A DNA stretch of 64,000 nucleotides from Halostagnicola sp. A-GB9-2 (GCF_030068615.1 NZ_JASJOC010000003.1:124001-188000); one strand, 5' to 3'; positions 36,205-44,921 are shown, numbered from the stretch's first letter. Notes: generated by a model not told the origin, from the sequence alone. Made by a program: numbers and translations.

Positions 36205-37317
36205 ATGGCGCATTCGTCACAGCACTCGACTCGAGAATCGCTCGAGTTTTCGACGAGCGAACTGACGGGTGCGCTAGGTGATTCGGTTACGGTTCTACCC
36301 CTGATCGTGGCGCTCGCGGCGACGACATCGGTGTCGTTACCCCACGTTCTCGTCGGCTTCGGCGTGTTCCAGATTGTCTGGGGGCTGTACTACGGGATGC
36401 CGTTGTCCGTCGAGCCGATGAAAGCCCTGATCGGCCTGGCGATCGTCGGCACGCTTTCGTACCCGGAACTCGCCGCCGCGGGATTGCTCGCGGGAATCGT
36501 CTTACTCGTTGTCGGTCGGCTCGGACTCGTCGGGAGGCTCCAAACCGTCGTCGGCGAGCCCGTCATCCGCGGTATTCAGTTCGCGGTCGCCCTGCTCCTG
36601 CTCGAGGCCGCTGTCGAGCTGTCCGTCGAAAGCCTCCCCGTCGCGGCCGCCGGCCTTGCGGTCGTCGTCGTTCTTACGCTCGTCGGATACCGCAAGCAGA
36701 GCGTGTTGGTCGTGCTCGGCCTCGGAGCCGTCGCCGCGGTCGCGTACGCGGGCATTCCGACTCCTCGAGTGCCCGAGGCGACCCTCTTCCCGGCGGGAAC
36801 ACCCGCGTTCAGCGAGGCCGCACTCGAGGGCACCGTTGCCCAAATCGGGATGACCGTCGGCAACGCGGCTATCGCGACCGCGTTGCTCTGTGGTGATCTC
36901 TACGACCGGGATATCTCCGCGGACAACCTTTCACAGAGCATGGGCGTCACCTGTCTCGCGGCGGTGCCGATCGGGGGCGTGCCGATGTGTCACGGAAGCG
37001 GCGGACTCGCCGGGAAGTACGCCTTCGGTGCTCGGACCGGCGGCGCGAACGTCCTGCTCGGGATCGGCTACCTCGCGCTCGCGCTCGTCGCGGCGGGGGC
37101 CCTGCTGGCGGCCTTCCCGATGGCCTTGCTCGGCGTCCTGCTGGTCGTCGTCGCGCTCGAGCTCGGTCGCGCCGCCTTCGATCCCGTCGATACCCACCAG
37201 TCGCTCGCGCTCGTCGTCGGCGTCGGAGCCGTCGGCCTGCTCGTCAACGTCGGCGTCGCGTTCGTCCTCGGAACGGTCGTCTTTTGGCTGCTCGCGCGCC
37301 GGAAACGCGGCGTCTAG
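36205..37317 (+). CDS. molybdate/sulfate transporter, MOT1 type
   Basis: A 370-residue protein with about ten membrane segments. Motifs PLSVEPMKALIGLA (near residue 72) and PMCHGSGGLAGKYAFGARTGG (near residue 255) match the two hallmark regions of the MOT1 molybdate transporters, a SulP relative. It likely carries molybdate or sulfate across the membrane. MoaE, which needs molybdate-derived cofactor, is 22 kb away. An upstream ATG in another frame at 36195 was rejected. Confidence 0.85.
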   Translation: MAHSSQHSTRESLEFSTSELTGALGDSVTVLPLIVALAATTSVSLPHVLVGFGVFQIVWGLYYGMPLSVEPMKALIGLAIVGTLSYPELAAAGLLAGIVLLVVGRLGLVGRLQTVVGEPVIRGIQFAVALLLLEAAVELSVESLPVAAAGLAVVVVLTLVGYRKQSVLVVLGLGAVAAVAYAGIPTPRVPEATLFPAGTPAFSEAALEGTVAQIGMTVGNAAIATALLCGDLYDRDISADNLSQSMGVTCLAAVPIGGVPMCHGSGGLAGKYAFGARTGGANVLLGIGYLALALVAAGALLAAFPMALLGVLLVVVALELGRAAFDPVDTHQSLALVVGVGAVGLLVNVGVAFVLGTVVFWLLARRKRGV

Positions 37318-37390
37318 GGTCGAGCGGCGGACGGCCGATACCGACGAGAAAAGCGCACGCCTTTTTCGGTCCGGCCCTAACTCGCGTCCG

Positions 37391-37552
37391 ATGACGATGA
37401 CGAACTGGGCGGACCTCTTCGATCGAGCCGAGTCGGCCGACGTCGACCTCGAGACGATTCGAGAGACGCTCGAGTCGCAGCGTCACGATTCGTCTGCGGA
37501 CGAGCGCGAACCGGGATCCGACGGGGACGAGGAGGCAATCGACGATGACTGA
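37391..37552 (+). CDS. small acidic protein overlapping the PIN-like gene
   Basis: A 53-residue protein (MTMTNWADLFDRAESADVDL at the start) with a short amphipathic helix and a long acidic tail ending GDEEAIDDD. Its TGA overlaps the ATG of the next gene by 8 bases. The order small acidic protein then PIN-domain protein resembles a toxin-antitoxin pair, but the sequence has no recognisable DNA-binding motif. Real coding status rests on codon bias and the overlap. Confidence 0.55.
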   Translation: MTMTNWADLFDRAESADVDLETIRETLESQRHDSSADEREPGSDGDEEAIDDD

Positions 37553-38036
37553 GAACCCGAATCCGACCCGCGTCGTGGCCGACGCGGACGTCCTCGCGGC
37601 CGATCTGCTCGTCGGCGGCGAGGCTCGAGACGCGCTCGATCACGTTCGACGCCACTCCTGGGTCGAGCTCCTCGCGAGCGACGAACTGCTCGACGAGACC
37701 GAACGGCTCGTGGCCTCGCTGACCGACGCGGATCTCGCGGGCGACCACCGCGCGCGACTCGAGGCCGAACGCGTTCGCGTCGAACAGCCCGCGGAGGACC
37801 ACCCCGCGCTGGCCTCCGCGTACCAGGGCGACGCCGCGCACCTGCTGAGCTACGACGAACGGCTCGGGTCGGCGAAGGCCGGGCTAACGCTCCAGCCGCG
37901 AGTATCGCTCAGTATCCGCCCACCGGACGCGTTCGCAACGCTGTTCGATCCAGCGAGTTTGTATAAAACAGTGGACGAGCACAGCGGGGAGTATCCCGGC
38001 CCGGATCGAGATCCTCGAGACGGGAAATCGCCGTAG
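37545..38036 (+). CDS. PIN-like domain protein (DUF7384-like)
   Basis: A 163-residue protein. The pattern RVVADADVLAADLLV at the N-terminus, SDELLDETERL in the middle and AAHLLSYDERLGSA late aligns with the acidic-residue positions of PIN nucleases (Asp, Glu, Asp-Asp). The last 35 residues are a disordered acidic tail. If active it would cut RNA. I recall it as DUF7384. It is coupled to the small gene upstream by an 8-base overlap. Confidence 0.72.
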   Translation: MTENPNPTRVVADADVLAADLLVGGEARDALDHVRRHSWVELLASDELLDETERLVASLTDADLAGDHRARLEAERVRVEQPAEDHPALASAYQGDAAHLLSYDERLGSAKAGLTLQPRVSLSIRPPDAFATLFDPASLYKTVDEHSGEYPGPDRDPRDGKSP

Positions 38037-38296
38037 CATCTCGTGACTTCCTTTCATCTCCAAGAGTAGTGCGAACCTCCCTTATCGAGCAATTCGAGAA
38101 GAGGGTTCTCTCTCGTCCGTCCGGACTGCGTTTCGCGATGGATTCTCGAGATGGATTTACAACTCGAGCGGTCGGAAGATCGTAGCGTTTTCGAACGAGT
38201 CGAATACCCCTTCCGAAGGCGGTGTATGCGTTTGTGAGTGATTAGGAGACAATGTATTTGCAAAACAGAGTTCGTTTAGCTGATTTGTCTATCCTC

Positions 38297-39187
38297 TCAC
38301 ACCGTTCCGACGTGGCGGTGCCGTGCGACGACGTACATCACCGTCGCTGCCCAGAGGGCGGTAAGGAACCCGAACGTGCCGGGAGCCGACGGCCCCGGTA
38401 CTTGTTGAACCGCCGCCACAAGATAGACGAGCGCGTAGCCGCCGATCGGGAGACCAACGTACAGCCACAGATTCGGAATCCAGTCCGTCTCCGCGGCTCG
38501 AGGGGCGGTCGCGTCGATAAAGAGCGAGACGAACGCGATCACCGAAACGAACGCGAGACAGATCGTGAGCAGAGCAGCGAGCAGTCCGTGAAGTTCACTC
38601 CGGGACTCGAGGGCGACCATCCCGACGAGCGTGATCGGTGCCGCGAGCGCGTACACTGCCACGGGGATCCACCAGCGGGAGTTCCGGACGGTTCGTTCGA
38701 CGGTCTCGTGCGAGTCGACTACTCGCCGGTTTCGGTCGAGTCGCGTCCCTACCCAGCCGCTGAACATGGCGGTCGCCGTGGTCACGAGGACGGTGAGCCC
38801 GACCCCGAGGATAATGGTGGGCGGGGTTAGGAGGGCGGCGATCGCGGCCAGTTCCGCGGAGGCATCCCACATCGTGGTCGCGGTGTTTGCCAGATAGATG
38901 AGTATCGTCCCAGCTGAGGCTCCGAGCCCGGTCCATACGCCGGCGCGTCGAGCCGTCGTTTCCCGGTCGCTGTAGCGGTAGCCGACGACCAGCGCGGCCA
39001 GTAGCAGGGGCGCTCCCGAGATCGTTCCGCCGAGAAAAGCCACGTCGTCCGTGACGACCTCCCAGGAGAGGAGCAGGGTAATCGGAATCGTCGCGAGCCC
39101 GGCGAGGATCGCGAACCGCAACGACTCGTCCGTCAGGCCGTCGCGAACGGGTTGGATGGGTGGGAGGGGAGATCGAAGCGAGGTCAT
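38297..39187 (-). CDS. multi-pass membrane protein (possibly DUF5518)
   Basis: A 296-residue protein with about seven or eight hydrophobic segments in two clusters: residues 25-125 and 170-290. The patterns GLATIPITLLLSWEVV and FLGGTISGAPLLLAALVVGY recall the DUF5518 family of haloarchaeal membrane proteins, from memory. No catalytic or transport motif is visible. A TATA-like CAATATAAC lies 16-24 bases before its ATG on the minus strand. Confidence 0.68.
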   Translation of the reverse strand: MTSLRSPLPPIQPVRDGLTDESLRFAILAGLATIPITLLLSWEVVTDDVAFLGGTISGAPLLLAALVVGYRYSDRETTARRAGVWTGLGASAGTILIYLANTATTMWDASAELAAIAALLTPPTIILGVGLTVLVTTATAMFSGWVGTRLDRNRRVVDSHETVERTVRNSRWWIPVAVYALAAPITLVGMVALESRSELHGLLAALLTICLAFVSVIAFVSLFIDATAPRAAETDWIPNLWLYVGLPIGGYALVYLVAAVQQVPGPSAPGTFGFLTALWAATVMYVVARHRHVGTV

Positions 39188-39311
39188 GCGATGATTGTGT
39201 TATATTGACACCTCCCCTTGAAGCTACCGTTCGTTACGAGGGTTGTCGGCCGACAAAAACCAGAACGGACTCGGAATCGACGACCGTCGATCATCACTCG
39301 AGGACACTGTA

Positions 39312-39359
39312 GATAGCCCGCCCGAGAAACCCGTCGATAACCCGCTCGAGAATACCCCA
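39312..39359. repeat. two tandem 24-base repeats in an intergenic gap
   Basis: GATAGCCCGCCCGAGAAACC at 39312 and GATAACCCGCTCGAGAATAC at 39336 head two 24-base units that match at 17 of 24 positions, mostly in the first 17. They sit between rdgB and the membrane-protein gene. Confidence 0.5.
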
Positions 39360-39396
39360 CTTTGCCCGCAAAACGAAGTAGCAATTCTCGGCGCGC

Positions 39397-39945
39397 CTAT
39401 CGTTCTTCGGCGTACCATTCCGAAAACGTCGCCAGCGCCCGGCCGCGGTGGGAGACGGCGTTTTTCTCTTCGGTGCTCATTTCGGCCATCGTCTGGCCGT
39501 TGTACTCGAAGATGGGATCGTAGCCGAAGCCGCCCTCGCCTCGAGGCGCGACCAGCGTTCCGGCCACGGAGCCCTCGAACGTCTCGGTCCCGTTCTCGTC
39601 GCAGTAGGCCAGTACCGTCCTGAATCGCGCGCGGCGATTGTCCTCCTCGCTGGCCAGTCGCCAGAGTCGTTCGACGCCGACGGTGTCCTCGACGAAGGCG
39701 GAGTACGGCCCCGGAAAGCCTCCGAGGGCGTCGACGAACAGTCCCGCGTCGTCGACCAGCACGGGCTCGTCGGCCCCGAGTTCTTCGTAGGCCTCGAGCG
39801 CCCCGTGGGCGGCGATCTCCTCGAGTCCGTCGCTCTGGATCTCCGTGTAGTCGTACTCGACCTGCTCGACGGGTTCGACGCCCTCGAGGTAGGCGGTTGC
39901 CTCGCGCACCTTTCCCTCGTTTCCGGTGACGAACTGAATGGTCAT
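39397..39945 (-). CDS. rdgB: XTP/dITP pyrophosphatase (RdgB/HAM1)
   Basis: Hydrolyses non-canonical purine nucleotides such as dITP and XTP to keep them out of DNA. The 182-residue protein has FVTGNEGKVREA at the N-terminus, VDDAGLFVDALGGFPGPYSAF for substrate binding, and GEGGFGYDPIFEY plus VSHRGRAL near the end, all family marks. The ATG at 39945 gives the normal length. A three-copy 18-base repeat lies 73 bases upstream. Confidence 0.93.
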   Translation of the reverse strand: MTIQFVTGNEGKVREATAYLEGVEPVEQVEYDYTEIQSDGLEEIAAHGALEAYEELGADEPVLVDDAGLFVDALGGFPGPYSAFVEDTVGVERLWRLASEEDNRRARFRTVLAYCDENGTETFEGSVAGTLVAPRGEGGFGYDPIFEYNGQTMAEMSTEEKNAVSHRGRALATFSEWYAEER

Positions 39946-40017
39946 ACGAGGGGAGGTGTTCGGGAGGGCTAAAGCGTCGTCGGTGTCTTCCGCGATAATC
40001 GATACGAGGGCTCGAGC

Positions 40018-40071
40018 AACCACACGTGGTTACTGAACCACATCCGGCTACTGAACCACGTGCGGCTACTG
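40018..40071. repeat. three tandem 18-base repeats
   Basis: Units AACCACACGTGGTTACTG (40018), AACCACATCCGGCTACTG (40036) and AACCACGTGCGGCTACTG (40054) repeat exactly at 18 bases. The second and third differ at two or three positions. They lie between the end of the Bat-type regulator gene and the start of rdgB, both on the minus strand. Confidence 0.75.
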
Positions 40072-40163
40072 ACGCTCTTTCGAAGACGAACGCCTTCGCT
40101 TCGCTCGCCGCGACACAGCGCGCGCCACCGAATGTCGGATGCTCCTCGAACTCGCTCGTCAGA

Positions 40164-40814
40164 TCACAACTCGAGCCCGCGGATCACCCTTGATTCGGCC
40201 TTCTGCAGGTGTTCGGCGGCCGTCCCCGGTGTAACCCCCAACTCCTCGGCGACATCCTCGACGCTTGCCTCGCGCGGAATCGCGTAGTACCCCTTCGCTC
40301 GAGCGACGCGGAGGGCCTCCCGCTGGCGCTCGGTCAGCGACATCGGGGCGGAATCGGGCCGTTCGTACTCGCCGATTCGCTGGACAGTGGCGTCGATCCC
40401 GTCCGGAACCGTCTCGAGGGCGCGGCGGAGGTCCTCCGATTCGCCGACGACCGAAAAGCGGATCGTCCAGTCGTCGCAGTACTCGACCGGCGGCAGAGCG
40501 ACGAGCGTGCCCCGCGTAAACGCCGCGAGCAACTCCTGGCCGACCTCCTCCGGCGCGTCGCGGACGTAGACGGAGAACGATCGCTCGCTCGTTTCGGTGA
40601 GATCGTAGGAGACCGTCCCGCCGAACTCCTCTAGGGCTCGTTCGTAGACCGTCGCGTCGCCGACGACGTGGAAGATGAACGACCGTTCCTCCTCGCCGCT
40701 GAAGTTTCCGTGGACCATTCGGTAGGAGTCGAACGCGTCGTGCTCGGCGACGAACCGATGCATCGGGTGGATCGTCTCGGCGTCGTGGCGCAGGATCAAC
40801 CGAACGGTCTTCAT
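40164..40814 (-). CDS. Bat-type helix-turn-helix regulator 1
   Basis: A 216-residue regulator. The C-terminus is the bacterio-opsin-activator HTH: LTERQREALRVARAKGYYAIPREASVEDVAEELGVTPGTAAEHLQKAE. The N-terminal 150 residues form the alpha/beta sensor-like domain usual for this family, with no GAF or PAS residues I can name. The ATG at 40814 lies 21-30 bases from a TATA box, so it is leaderless. It diverges from nuoCD, making that gene a candidate target. Confidence 0.85.
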   Translation of the reverse strand: MKTVRLILRHDAETIHPMHRFVAEHDAFDSYRMVHGNFSGEEERSFIFHVVGDATVYERALEEFGGTVSYDLTETSERSFSVYVRDAPEEVGQELLAAFTRGTLVALPPVEYCDDWTIRFSVVGESEDLRRALETVPDGIDATVQRIGEYERPDSAPMSLTERQREALRVARAKGYYAIPREASVEDVAEELGVTPGTAAEHLQKAESRVIRGLEL

Positions 40815-40834
40815 CGTCCGCAGATCGGCTCGAG

Positions 40835-40844
40835 TATATAAATA
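40835..40844. promoter_or_regulatory. TATA box shared by the regulator and nuoCD
   Basis: TATATAAATA reads as TATTTATATA on the minus strand, 21-30 bases before the regulator's ATG. On the plus strand it lies 53 bases before the nuoCD ATG, so nuoCD would have a short leader if it is used. Confidence 0.5.
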
Positions 40845-40896
40845 GCCTAGTGACTGGTGCACAATCGATTCACGAGATTCGTTCGAACGTCAAGTT

Positions 40897-42588
40897 ATGT
40901 CGACAGGTTCCGAATCCGAGGCGCTCGAGGCGGACGTGCGAATCGACACGGCGAACGCGGGGGACGGGCGGATCGAAGCCGATCTCGAGGACCTGCTCGG
41001 CGAGGCGATCCTCGCTCGAGACGACCACCTCAACGCGCCGGGGATCGTCGTCAGGCCCGACGAAGTAGTCGACGTCCTCGAGACGCTTCGCGAGCGGGCT
41101 GATTTCGATCACTGCGCGTGTGTCACCGCTCAGCAGTACCCGGACCGGTTCGAGACGATCTACCACCTCCGGTCGTACGCCGATCCGACGCGGGAACTGA
41201 GCGTCGTCGTTCCGACGGCGGTCGACGATCCGGTGAGCGAGTCGGCGTCGTCGGTGTACCGGACCGCGGAGTGGCACGAGCGCGAAGCCTACGACCTCGT
41301 CGGGATCGAGTTCGAGGACCACCCCGATTTACGGCGAATCCTTCTGCCCGAGACCTGGCAGGGCCACCCGCTGGCGCGAGACTACGATCGGACGAAGCCA
41401 CAGGTCGTCACGCTCTCCGAACACGCGAACCCGATCGCGGGCGACGAACGCGACCCCGAATCGGAGACGATGTTCCTCAACATCGGCCCCCACCATCCCT
41501 CCACGCACGGGGTCCTCCACGTGAAGGCGGTCCTCGACGGGGAGACGGTCGTCGACGCCGAACCCGACATCGGCTACATTCACCGCTGCGAGGAGCAAAT
41601 GTGCCAGCAGAGTACGTACCGCCACCAGATCATGCCCTACCCCGATCGCTGGGATTGGGTCTCCTCGGGCCTGTTAAACGAGTGGGCCTATGCTCGAGCG
41701 GCCGAGGATCTCGCCGATATCGACGTCCCCGAATACGCGCAGGTGATCCGTACGATGGGCGCGGAGCTCTCGAGGATGGCCTCGCACTTCATCGCGCTGG
41801 GAACCTACGCCCTCGACGTCGTCGGCGAGTTCACCGTCGCCTTCCAATACGCGATGCGGGACCGCGAACTCGTCCTCGACATTCTCGAGGAACTCACCGG
41901 CCAGCGGATGATGTTCAACTACCTCCGGCTGGGCGGCGTCGCCTGGGATCTGCCCGAACCGCGCGAGGAGTTCGTCGGACGAACTCGGGACCTCCTCGCG
42001 GAGTTACCCGCGAAGATCGACGAATACCACGACCTGCTCGTCGGGAACGAAATCTTCCAGCTTCGATGCGTCGACACGGGCGTCCTCGAGCCCGACGTCG
42101 CGAAGGACTACGGCTGTACCGGCCCGGTCGCCCGCGGTTCTGGCGTCGACTACGATCTCCGCCGGGACGATCCCTACGGCTACTATCCGAACCTCGAGTG
42201 GGACGTCGTCACCGAGGGCGGCTGCGACAATTACGCCAGAGTGCTCGTTCGAATGCGGGAGGTCGAAGAGTCAGCCAAAATCGTCGCGCAGTGTCTCGAC
42301 CTGCTCGAGGAGTGGCCCGAGGACGACCGGGAGGTGCAGGCGAACGTACCCCGAACCCTGAAACCTGACGCGGATGTAGAAATCTATCGCGCCGTCGAAG
42401 CCGCGAAGGGAGAACTCGGGATCTACATCCGAACGGACGGCACCGAGACGCCGGCGCGGTTCAAGATCCGAAGCCCCTGTTTCTCGAACCTCTCCGTGCT
42501 CCCCGAACTCGCTCGGGGGGAGTACGTCGCCGACCTGATCGCCTCGATCGGGAGCCTCGATTGTATAATGGGCGAAGTCGATCGATAG
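40897..42588 (+). CDS. nuoCD: fused NADH-quinone oxidoreductase subunit C/D, stand-alone copy
   Basis: A 563-residue fusion of the 30-kDa (C) and 49-kDa (D) subunits of the respiratory complex I type enzyme. Residues 1-180 are the C part (EREAYDLVGIEFEDHPDLRRILLP). The D part has GPHHPSTHGVLHVK, DIGYIHRCEEQMC, YPDRWDWVSSGLLNEWAYARA and the normal C-terminus, so it should be folded and complete. No other nuo gene is within this window. Relative to the usual operon copy it is probably a second, diverged paralog. Confidence 0.9.
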   Translation: MSTGSESEALEADVRIDTANAGDGRIEADLEDLLGEAILARDDHLNAPGIVVRPDEVVDVLETLRERADFDHCACVTAQQYPDRFETIYHLRSYADPTRELSVVVPTAVDDPVSESASSVYRTAEWHEREAYDLVGIEFEDHPDLRRILLPETWQGHPLARDYDRTKPQVVTLSEHANPIAGDERDPESETMFLNIGPHHPSTHGVLHVKAVLDGETVVDAEPDIGYIHRCEEQMCQQSTYRHQIMPYPDRWDWVSSGLLNEWAYARAAEDLADIDVPEYAQVIRTMGAELSRMASHFIALGTYALDVVGEFTVAFQYAMRDRELVLDILEELTGQRMMFNYLRLGGVAWDLPEPREEFVGRTRDLLAELPAKIDEYHDLLVGNEIFQLRCVDTGVLEPDVAKDYGCTGPVARGSGVDYDLRRDDPYGYYPNLEWDVVTEGGCDNYARVLVRMREVEESAKIVAQCLDLLEEWPEDDREVQANVPRTLKPDADVEIYRAVEAAKGELGIYIRTDGTETPARFKIRSPCFSNLSVLPELARGEYVADLIASIGSLDCIMGEVDR

Positions 42589-42636
42589 CGATGGGTCCCG
42601 AAACGTAGCGTACGAGGCCGTTCTGATACGTTGAGT

Positions 42637-42702
42637 ACTCACGCTCCACCGAAACGATGCGCTCGAGGTACCGGCTATCGGAAACGAACGAGGAGCGTGA
42701 GT
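42637..42702. terminator. 11-base perfect inverted repeat between convergent genes
   Basis: ACTCACGCTCC (42637-42647) pairs with GGAGCGTGAGT (42692-42702) across 44 bases. It sits between the ends of nuoCD and the DUF5808-like gene, which converge, so a two-way terminator is one reading. The 66-base size with terminal repeats would also suit a tiny mobile-element relic. Confidence 0.4.
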
Positions 42703-42716
42703 CCGCTAAGAGAGGA

Positions 42717-43010
42717 TCAGTCGTCGCCGTCGTTGTCAACGATTACTTCGACCGGTTCGTCGTCCTGGGTGTCTTCGGTTTCGTCCGCGGAGCCGCTCGC
42801 TTCCTGCTGGTAGAGCAGGGCACCGGCGACAAGGACGACGATCCACGACCGCCAGTTGGCGAGGTTCAGCGTGTAGCCAACGCCGAAGGGTTTCTCGACG
42901 AGCATTCCCTCGCCCGGTTTCCAGTACGAAGAGAGCATCCGGCCGATACTTGGGCGTTCGAAGTTGTACGGTACCCCGAGGATCTCTCCGGAGGTCGGCT
43001 TGTCTACCAT
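42717..43010 (-). CDS. DUF5808-type membrane protein
   Basis: A 97-residue protein with the DUF5808 marks LGVPYNFERPS, RMLSSYWKPGEGMLVEKPFGVGYTLNLANW, followed by one membrane helix (about residues 55-70, SWIVVLVAGALLYQ) and an acidic cytoplasmic or exterior tail. Bacterial relatives are parts of larger membrane proteins. Function unknown. Its stop lies 15 bases beyond the inverted repeat that separates it from nuoCD. Confidence 0.78.
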   Translation of the reverse strand: MVDKPTSGEILGVPYNFERPSIGRMLSSYWKPGEGMLVEKPFGVGYTLNLANWRSWIVVLVAGALLYQQEASGSADETEDTQDDEPVEVIVDNDGDD

Positions 43011-43111
43011 GAACGGACGTACGGGCTCGCCTGATAAGAATATTGTGTGACCTTCTCGGCCCTCGAAGAATCACATCTGCACCGGCAACTACTCCGTCGC
43101 TATCCGTTCAA

Positions 43112-43753
43112 CTACGGCCTCGTCGTCCGCTCGACCGCGACCTCGAGACCCGAAACCAGCCCGCGTTCCATTGTTTCTACGGACATACTCGGCTCGCCGT
43201 CATCCCGTCGGGCGGCCTGTTCATGGGAGAAGGGTACGTGGATGAACCCGGAGTCGAACTCGGCGGGACACGCGCTCGTCTCCGCCAGGTAGCAGGCGGT
43301 GTACAGCAGGTTGTTACAGAGGTGGGTTCCCGCGTCGCTTGAGCGCGTCGTCGGAACGCTGGCCTCGACCATCGCCGTTTTCATCTCCCGTAGCGGAAGC
43401 GTCGCGAAGTACGCTGCCGGGCCATCTTCGACGACCGGCTCGTCCGCGACCTCCCGGTCGGCGTTGTCCGGAATTCCCGATGTCGTCGTATCCCTGCAGT
43501 TGATCCCGACGCGCTCGAGTGAGAGTGTGTTTCGACCCGCGGCGAGGCCGAGCGAACAGACGATGTCGGGGTCGTGCTCGTCGATGGCGGCCTCGAGCGC
43601 CGGTTGGAGTCGGTCGAAGACGACGGGGAACTCTCGTCCGACGACGGTGGCATCGCCGATGGTCGTCCCGTCGAGGGCTGTCGCGAGTCGCCGTGCAGGG
43701 TTGGTTTCGAACTCTCCGAACGGTTCGTAACCGGTGAGCAGAATCTCGCTCAT
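43112..43753 (-). CDS. pcp: pyroglutamyl-peptidase I
   Basis: Removes N-terminal pyroglutamate from peptides. The 213-residue protein has LLTGYEPFG at the start, the active-site Glu in LSLERVGIN, the Cys nucleophile in GTHLCNNLLY and the His in SGFIHVPF, so the whole triad is present. The ATG at 43753 is used rather than the GTG three codons upstream. The protein is cytoplasmic. It sits between a DUF5808 gene and the second Bat-type regulator on the same strand. Confidence 0.92.
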   Translation of the reverse strand: MSEILLTGYEPFGEFETNPARRLATALDGTTIGDATVVGREFPVVFDRLQPALEAAIDEHDPDIVCSLGLAAGRNTLSLERVGINCRDTTTSGIPDNADREVADEPVVEDGPAAYFATLPLREMKTAMVEASVPTTRSSDAGTHLCNNLLYTACYLAETSACPAEFDSGFIHVPFSHEQAARRDDGEPSMSVETMERGLVSGLEVAVERTTRP

Positions 43754-43887
43754 GGTCGACACTCACGCTACCGGGGGATGAACGCCACGACTCGCTGCGG
43801 GGCCGCTCATACGGTCTACTGTAACGATGTACCGTACAATCGCGACCGTCCTGGGACTGCACCGGCAATGACGTACAGCAGTCCGTA

Positions 43888-44544
43888 TCACACGTCGAAC
43901 AGCGCCCTAATCAGCTTCGATTCGGCCTTCTGGAGGTGTTCGGCTGCGGTTGCAGTCGCACAGTCGAGTTCGCGAGCGAGGACTTCGGTGGTCGCGTCTC
44001 GAGGGACCTCGTAGTAGCCGACCTCGAGTGCCGTTTTGACGGTCTCTCGTTGCCGTCGAGAGAGGCGTCCGACGGCGCTATCGGGCGCGACGGTCTTCCC
44101 GCCGACCGCTTCGACGGTAACCTCGACGCCGTTGGGGACGCCTTCGACGGCGCGCTGGATATCCGAACCCGTCCCGATGATCGAGAACGTGTTACTCCCG
44201 TCGTCGTTGCACTCGACCGGCGGGACGGTGATCAGGCTCCCCTGTGTAAAGTTCTCGAATAGTAGCCGCGCAGCGTCGGCGACCGCCCCCTCGAAAAAAC
44301 AGTGACACTCGCGATCCGTGATCGGGAGGAGTTCGTACTCGTCGACGTTCGTGCTGGCCTCGAGTTCGGTCTCGAACCGTTGGTAGTCGCCCCGAATCCA
44401 CAGCAGAAACGCTGTCGGCGGCGCCGCGACGTTCCAGTTGACGATCCGAGCCTGCTCCAGATACGGGGCTCCACCTGCGAGTCGTCCGTACAGCGGCGGC
44501 GCGTAATCGCCTGCCGGGTCCAGCGTAATGCGAATCCGTTTCAT
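43888..44544 (-). CDS. Bat-type helix-turn-helix regulator 2
   Basis: A 218-residue regulator. Its C-terminal HTH, LSRRQRETVKTALEVGYYEVPRDATTEVLARELDCATATAAEHLQKAE, closely matches regulator 1. The N-terminal sensor region differs more. Both genes share the start-codon context CGGACGATGAA. A TATA-like TTTATACG is 33-40 bases before its ATG on the minus strand. It is divergent from the DUF2892 gene. Confidence 0.85.
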   Translation of the reverse strand: MKRIRITLDPAGDYAPPLYGRLAGGAPYLEQARIVNWNVAAPPTAFLLWIRGDYQRFETELEASTNVDEYELLPITDRECHCFFEGAVADAARLLFENFTQGSLITVPPVECNDDGSNTFSIIGTGSDIQRAVEGVPNGVEVTVEAVGGKTVAPDSAVGRLSRRQRETVKTALEVGYYEVPRDATTEVLARELDCATATAAEHLQKAESKLIRALFDV

Positions 44545-44639
44545 CGTCCGTTCGTGTTGGCTGGTCGACACGGGGGCGTATAAATGGACCCGAACTGTTC
44601 GGCCACACGATTTCCACTCGGCCGCACGTACGAACGCGT

Positions 44640-44861
44640 ATGCAGCGAAACGTCGGCGGAACCGATCGTATCGTACGCAGCGTCCTCGGCATCTGGCTGG
44701 TCGTGACGGGCGCCGCAGCGTATCAGGACGGCAAACGCGAGCGCGCCGCAATCGCCATCATCGCCGGGCTCGGACTCTGCTGGAACGCCATGACTCAGTT
44801 CTGTGGCGGGAACTACCTGCTCGGCGTGGATACGAGTACGGACTCCTGTTTGGTCGAGTAG
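44640..44861 (+). CDS. DUF2892-type small membrane protein
   Basis: A 73-residue protein with the family pattern MQRNVGGTDRIVRSVLGIWL and a second helix AAIAIIAGLGLCWNAMTQFC. DUF2892 domains also occur fused to rhodanese sulfur-transfer domains, but none is here. It likely forms two membrane helices. Function unknown. Confidence 0.78.
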   Translation: MQRNVGGTDRIVRSVLGIWLVVTGAAAYQDGKRERAAIAIIAGLGLCWNAMTQFCGGNYLLGVDTSTDSCLVE

Positions 44862-44921
44862 CCAGCGCTCGAGTATCGTACCCACAGCAACCGGCAACTC
44901 GAGTCCTCTAGCCGATCGGTT

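Noticed and set aside
36027-36281. An 84-codon plus-strand frame before the MOT1-type gene
   Set aside because: It overlaps the transporter start in another frame and has no family-like sequence; codon use is not gene-like.
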